This document shows, in pieces, positions 61,576 through 64,000 of a stretch of DNA of 64,000 bases; position 1 is the first letter of the stretch; every line of letters starts with the position of its first letter. This stretch comes from Paenibacillus sp. FJAT-26967 (GTDB lineage: Bacteria > Bacillota > Bacilli > Paenibacillales > NBRC-103111): assembly GCF_001541095.1 (NCBI RefSeq), contig NZ_LMXH01000001.1, positions 241,155 to 305,154 of the forward strand, in the 5' to 3' direction. The translations under genes and the position numbers were made by a program. The notes beneath the pieces are model-generated. The model had not been told where the DNA came from. It worked only from the letters and a program-made list of their open reading frames with translations, and ran no database searches.

Positions 61576-64000
61576 GTGAAAAACAAAACATCATTGTTAA
61601 TCATACTATGCTTATTTGTACAGCTGATAGCACCCCTAACACAGTCATGGGCAGTCAGTGCATCAGATACAGTACCCGCCAGTCCATCCTCTAATAATCA
61701 AGAAGTTATAACGCTAGAATGGCTTAGCCGCAGCTATCATATCTCGGAGATTACTTTGCTTGAGGAGCTGAATAAAGGGTACACGCTTCTAGAAATATAT
61801 TCAGCCTTACAAACGGGTAACGAGGATTTCAAAGAAACGCTTAAAAAAATAAACCCAGATGTTGAAACAAACCTTCAAAAGCTGGACTATTCATTGGAGG
61901 CTTACGAAAAGAAAAAAGCAGAAGTTAATTTCGATCCACAAACAGTTAGTTCACAAGTGTATGGACAGCATGAGCTCGAATTACAAGATAATTCACAAAC
62001 TGTTGTATCCGATACCTATGAATTGCAAGGTAGAAGTCTGACTTCATCGAACAGCTACCCGCAAAGTTATGATCAATTAGCAATGAAGCGTTTAGATATT
62101 AAGACGGATGCTCCTTTCTCTACAAGTGCTGTGAACGAGAATATTTCTGTAATGAATGGTTCTTTACAATTACAAACAACCGATATGACGCTTCCGGGTA
62201 GAAATGGTTTAGGATTTTCTTTAAATCGGATCTACGACAGTTCCAATACATCTTATTACGATAAAGATGTTGAATATACTTCAGGTTATAAGACAAGGTA
62301 TTATCCGGGATTAGACACAAGATTATTCTATCTATATGCCAATAAACAAGTAGAAACCAGTCAGGGCCATTCATCTAGATTTGGTTTTTCTAATGCTTCA
62401 TATGTTTCATTTATTCAGTTTCACATGCAGAGTAAATATTGGATTTATCCCATTCCATCTATTGTTGAAGAGTTTGATGACGATGTAAAAGATTCATTAG
62501 CCGAAGGATGGCCTTATGTAAATCCGGATGACCCCAATAGTAGACCTGTTTCTACAGAATCGGTTCAGTTAGATGGTGTGAATCTAATGACCAAAGCTTA
62601 CACGACGGGGCAGGTTATTAAGGATCCTACTTTTCAAAATTACCCCACATACAGATGGGGGTATAGAAATATTCTTAAAGATCTTAGAAATGAAGACAGA
62701 TTCTCAATTGGCAAAGGCTGGAGTTGGGATATTCCCTATATTGACTACAATAGAGAGAAGAATAAACAAGCCATTCATTTATCCGGCGGTGCTACCTATG
62801 AATTAAACGGGAACATACTAGTCGGTTATCCGTGGAAAGACCTTGAATTAACTCAAGATATCTCCGTTAGGGTAGGGAATAAGACTTCTACAAAAGCGCT
62901 GAAGCATCTCAATGGTCAAAAACAATATTTCTCAACTAATGGAGAATTAATTCAAATATCCGATGCCTACCAGAATTCCATCCAATTTGAATACAATAAT
63001 ACGGATGATCAGAAAATAGGGCAATTAGTTAAGATTAAAGATTCAATCGGGAATGAAATTAATATTGCCTATGAAAATAGCTCCGTATCTGTAACGATGG
63101 GAGATAAGACTGTCAAATATGACAAGATAAAGGACCCGAAAGGAAACAAGGAACTACTATCACAAGTAACGGATCCTTTGGGTAAAAAGACTTCTTATAT
63201 TTATTCGATTGAGAATACGCCTTTTGATTTAGTGAATGCAAAACGGATGAAAAATAACTACTCCGCTTTGCTTAAAGAAGTGCATCATCCGACTATGGCT
63301 AAGACTGTCTATACGTATGAGCCTTTTTCTAGAAAACTGGGTAGTTATGCAAAAGAAACAGTCAATCGTGTCAAAGCCCGTGAAGATGTGATCACCTATG
63401 CCGACGGCACGGAGAATAAGTCTAATCACGTCGATTATACCTACTCAGGTGACGGCGGATCGTTTCAGAATAGCAATTCATCCTTCGCTACCACCATCAA
63501 CAACGGTAGAACCCAAACGACCTATAGCTACGACAAAGTCTATATCGACGACAATACACCGGAAGTCTTCTACAACACCCAGATCAAACAAGACGACGGG
63601 GTGACGCAAACGACCACGGCCATGGAGTACAACCGGACAAACCGCTGGCCGTCTCCAACGAAAACCACCACGAAGACGGTGCAGGGTGCTTCCAGCTCGA
63701 CGGAACAAGTGAGTCAGCGTACGTATGATGAATACGGGAATGTGCTGACAGAGACGGACCCCGCCAATACGGTGAGCACGTATCAGTATGATGCAGCCAC
63801 CCATTTGCTCAGCAGTGTAACGGCACCGGCTACGAGCGGGTTAAACAGCTACATGGAACTGGAACGTTACCCGGTGACCAATGGAATCAAGGAAGTACGG
63901 GTAAAAGAGAACAATGCGGCAGGTGCCCTGCAAGCCCACACGAGTTATACGTATGATGCTTTCGGTAACCCTACACGCATTACCATTAAAGACGACGCGC
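61576..64000 (+). CDS. Rhs/YD-repeat protein, N-terminal 808 codons (runs off window end)
   Basis: Starts at GTG 61576 behind TAAGGAGG, with signal peptide (1-30; LLIILCLFVQLIAP). An alpha-helical N-terminal part (SRSYHISEITLLEELNKGY) leads to an Rhs shell-opening region (QTTDMTLPGRNGLGFSLNR, IGKGWSWDIPYI, LSGGATYELNG) and the first YD repeats (QRTYDEYGNVLTETDP, YTYDAFGNPTRI). No stop occurs up to base 64000. The 3' part, which in this family often ends in a variable toxin domain followed by an immunity gene, is not visible. The first 1.8 kb are AT-rich; from about 63350 on, GC content and codon use resemble the chromosome. Confidence 0.85.
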   Translation, partial: MKNKTSLLIILCLFVQLIAPLTQSWAVSASDTVPASPSSNNQEVITLEWLSRSYHISEITLLEELNKGYTLLEIYSALQTGNEDFKETLKKINPDVETNLQKLDYSLEAYEKKKAEVNFDPQTVSSQVYGQHELELQDNSQTVVSDTYELQGRSLTSSNSYPQSYDQLAMKRLDIKTDAPFSTSAVNENISVMNGSLQLQTTDMTLPGRNGLGFSLNRIYDSSNTSYYDKDVEYTSGYKTRYYPGLDTRLFYLYANKQVETSQGHSSRFGFSNASYVSFIQFHMQSKYWIYPIPSIVEEFDDDVKDSLAEGWPYVNPDDPNSRPVSTESVQLDGVNLMTKAYTTGQVIKDPTFQNYPTYRWGYRNILKDLRNEDRFSIGKGWSWDIPYIDYNREKNKQAIHLSGGATYELNGNILVGYPWKDLELTQDISVRVGNKTSTKALKHLNGQKQYFSTNGELIQISDAYQNSIQFEYNNTDDQKIGQLVKIKDSIGNEINIAYENSSVSVTMGDKTVKYDKIKDPKGNKELLSQVTDPLGKKTSYIYSIENTPFDLVNAKRMKNNYSALLKEVHHPTMAKTVYTYEPFSRKLGSYAKETVNRVKAREDVITYADGTENKSNHVDYTYSGDGGSFQNSNSSFATTINNGRTQTTYSYDKVYIDDNTPEVFYNTQIKQDDGVTQTTTAMEYNRTNRWPSPTKTTTKTVQGASSSTEQVSQRTYDEYGNVLTETDPANTVSTYQYDAATHLLSSVTAPATSGLNSYMELERYPVTNGIKEVRVKENNAAGALQAHTSYTYDAFGNPTRITIKDDA

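Noticed and set aside
1..64000. CRISPR arrays, tRNA or rRNA genes, prophage or complete insertion sequences
   Set aside because: None was seen. The only tandem repeat is within dnaE, and the only transposase trace is a 25-codon fragment.

Overview
The window reads as chromosomal DNA of a spore-forming Firmicute close to Paenibacillus. The reasons are the gene order (ytoI/ytpI, ytrI-ytrH, dnaE, accD-accA-pyk, fxsA, ytvI, citZ-icd-mdh, phoR/phoP, the same neighbourhood as in Bacillus subtilis), strong AGGAGG-type ribosome binding sites, frequent GTG/TTG starts, sporulation genes with a SigmaE-like promoter, and YesM/YesN-type two-component and CUT1 sugar ABC genes. No tRNA, rRNA or CRISPR array was seen.

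Layout. 1-3.1 kb: a truncated lipoprotein serpin, two small genes, and the convergent pair ytoI/ytpI. 3.2-7.9 kb: a quorum-sensing locus of ComQXPA type in an unusual order, with comP-comA-comQ on the plus strand and a 55-codon ORF ending in Trp (candidate ComX precursor) divergent from comP. 7.9-9.4 kb: ytrHI and a type I toxin-antitoxin module with a LexA-like box over the toxin promoter. 9.5-11.8 kb: two PLP aminotransferases. 11.9-29.2 kb: core metabolism and replication: dnaE (with an 84-bp tandem repeat inside the gene), pgpA, accD, accA, pyk, a thioesterase, fxsA, ytvI, ppx/gppA, citZ, icd, mdh. 29.4-36.1 kb: HD nucleotidase, polysaccharide deacetylase, class I fumarase, phoR and phoP with Pho boxes. 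36.2-39.4 kb: AraC regulator and Gfo/Idh/MocA dehydrogenase, then a small AT-rich patch with an unknown gene and a transposase scrap. 39.7-42.6 kb: cytochrome bd operon (cydA-cydB plus a small cydS-like gene). 42.8-45.0 kb: a PAS-GGDEF-EAL protein.

45.4-57.3 kb is a sialic-acid/glycan catabolic cluster: YesM-type kinase and YesN-type regulator, solute-binding lipoprotein with two permeases, an N-acetylneuraminate-lyase-like aldolase, NanE epimerase, the frameshifted stub of a ROK kinase (NanK-like), and a large secreted sialidase. The solute-binding-protein operon and the sialidase gene share a conserved upstream element, which suggests common control, probably by the adjacent AraC-type response regulator. 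The likely logic is: secreted sialidase releases sialic acid, the ABC system imports it, NanA and NanE convert it, and the ManNAc kinase step must be supplied from elsewhere.

57.7-64.0 kb: an M29-like aminopeptidase, then AT-rich accessory DNA with a secreted WapA/FN3-like protein and the first 808 codons of an Rhs/YD-repeat protein that runs off the end.

Leading candidates for novelty: the rearranged Com locus with its candidate Trp-terminal pheromone, the possible SOS control of a type I toxin, the shared sialidase/transporter element, the cydS gene and the dnaE minisatellite. All function calls are from reading sequence and family knowledge; no database search was run.
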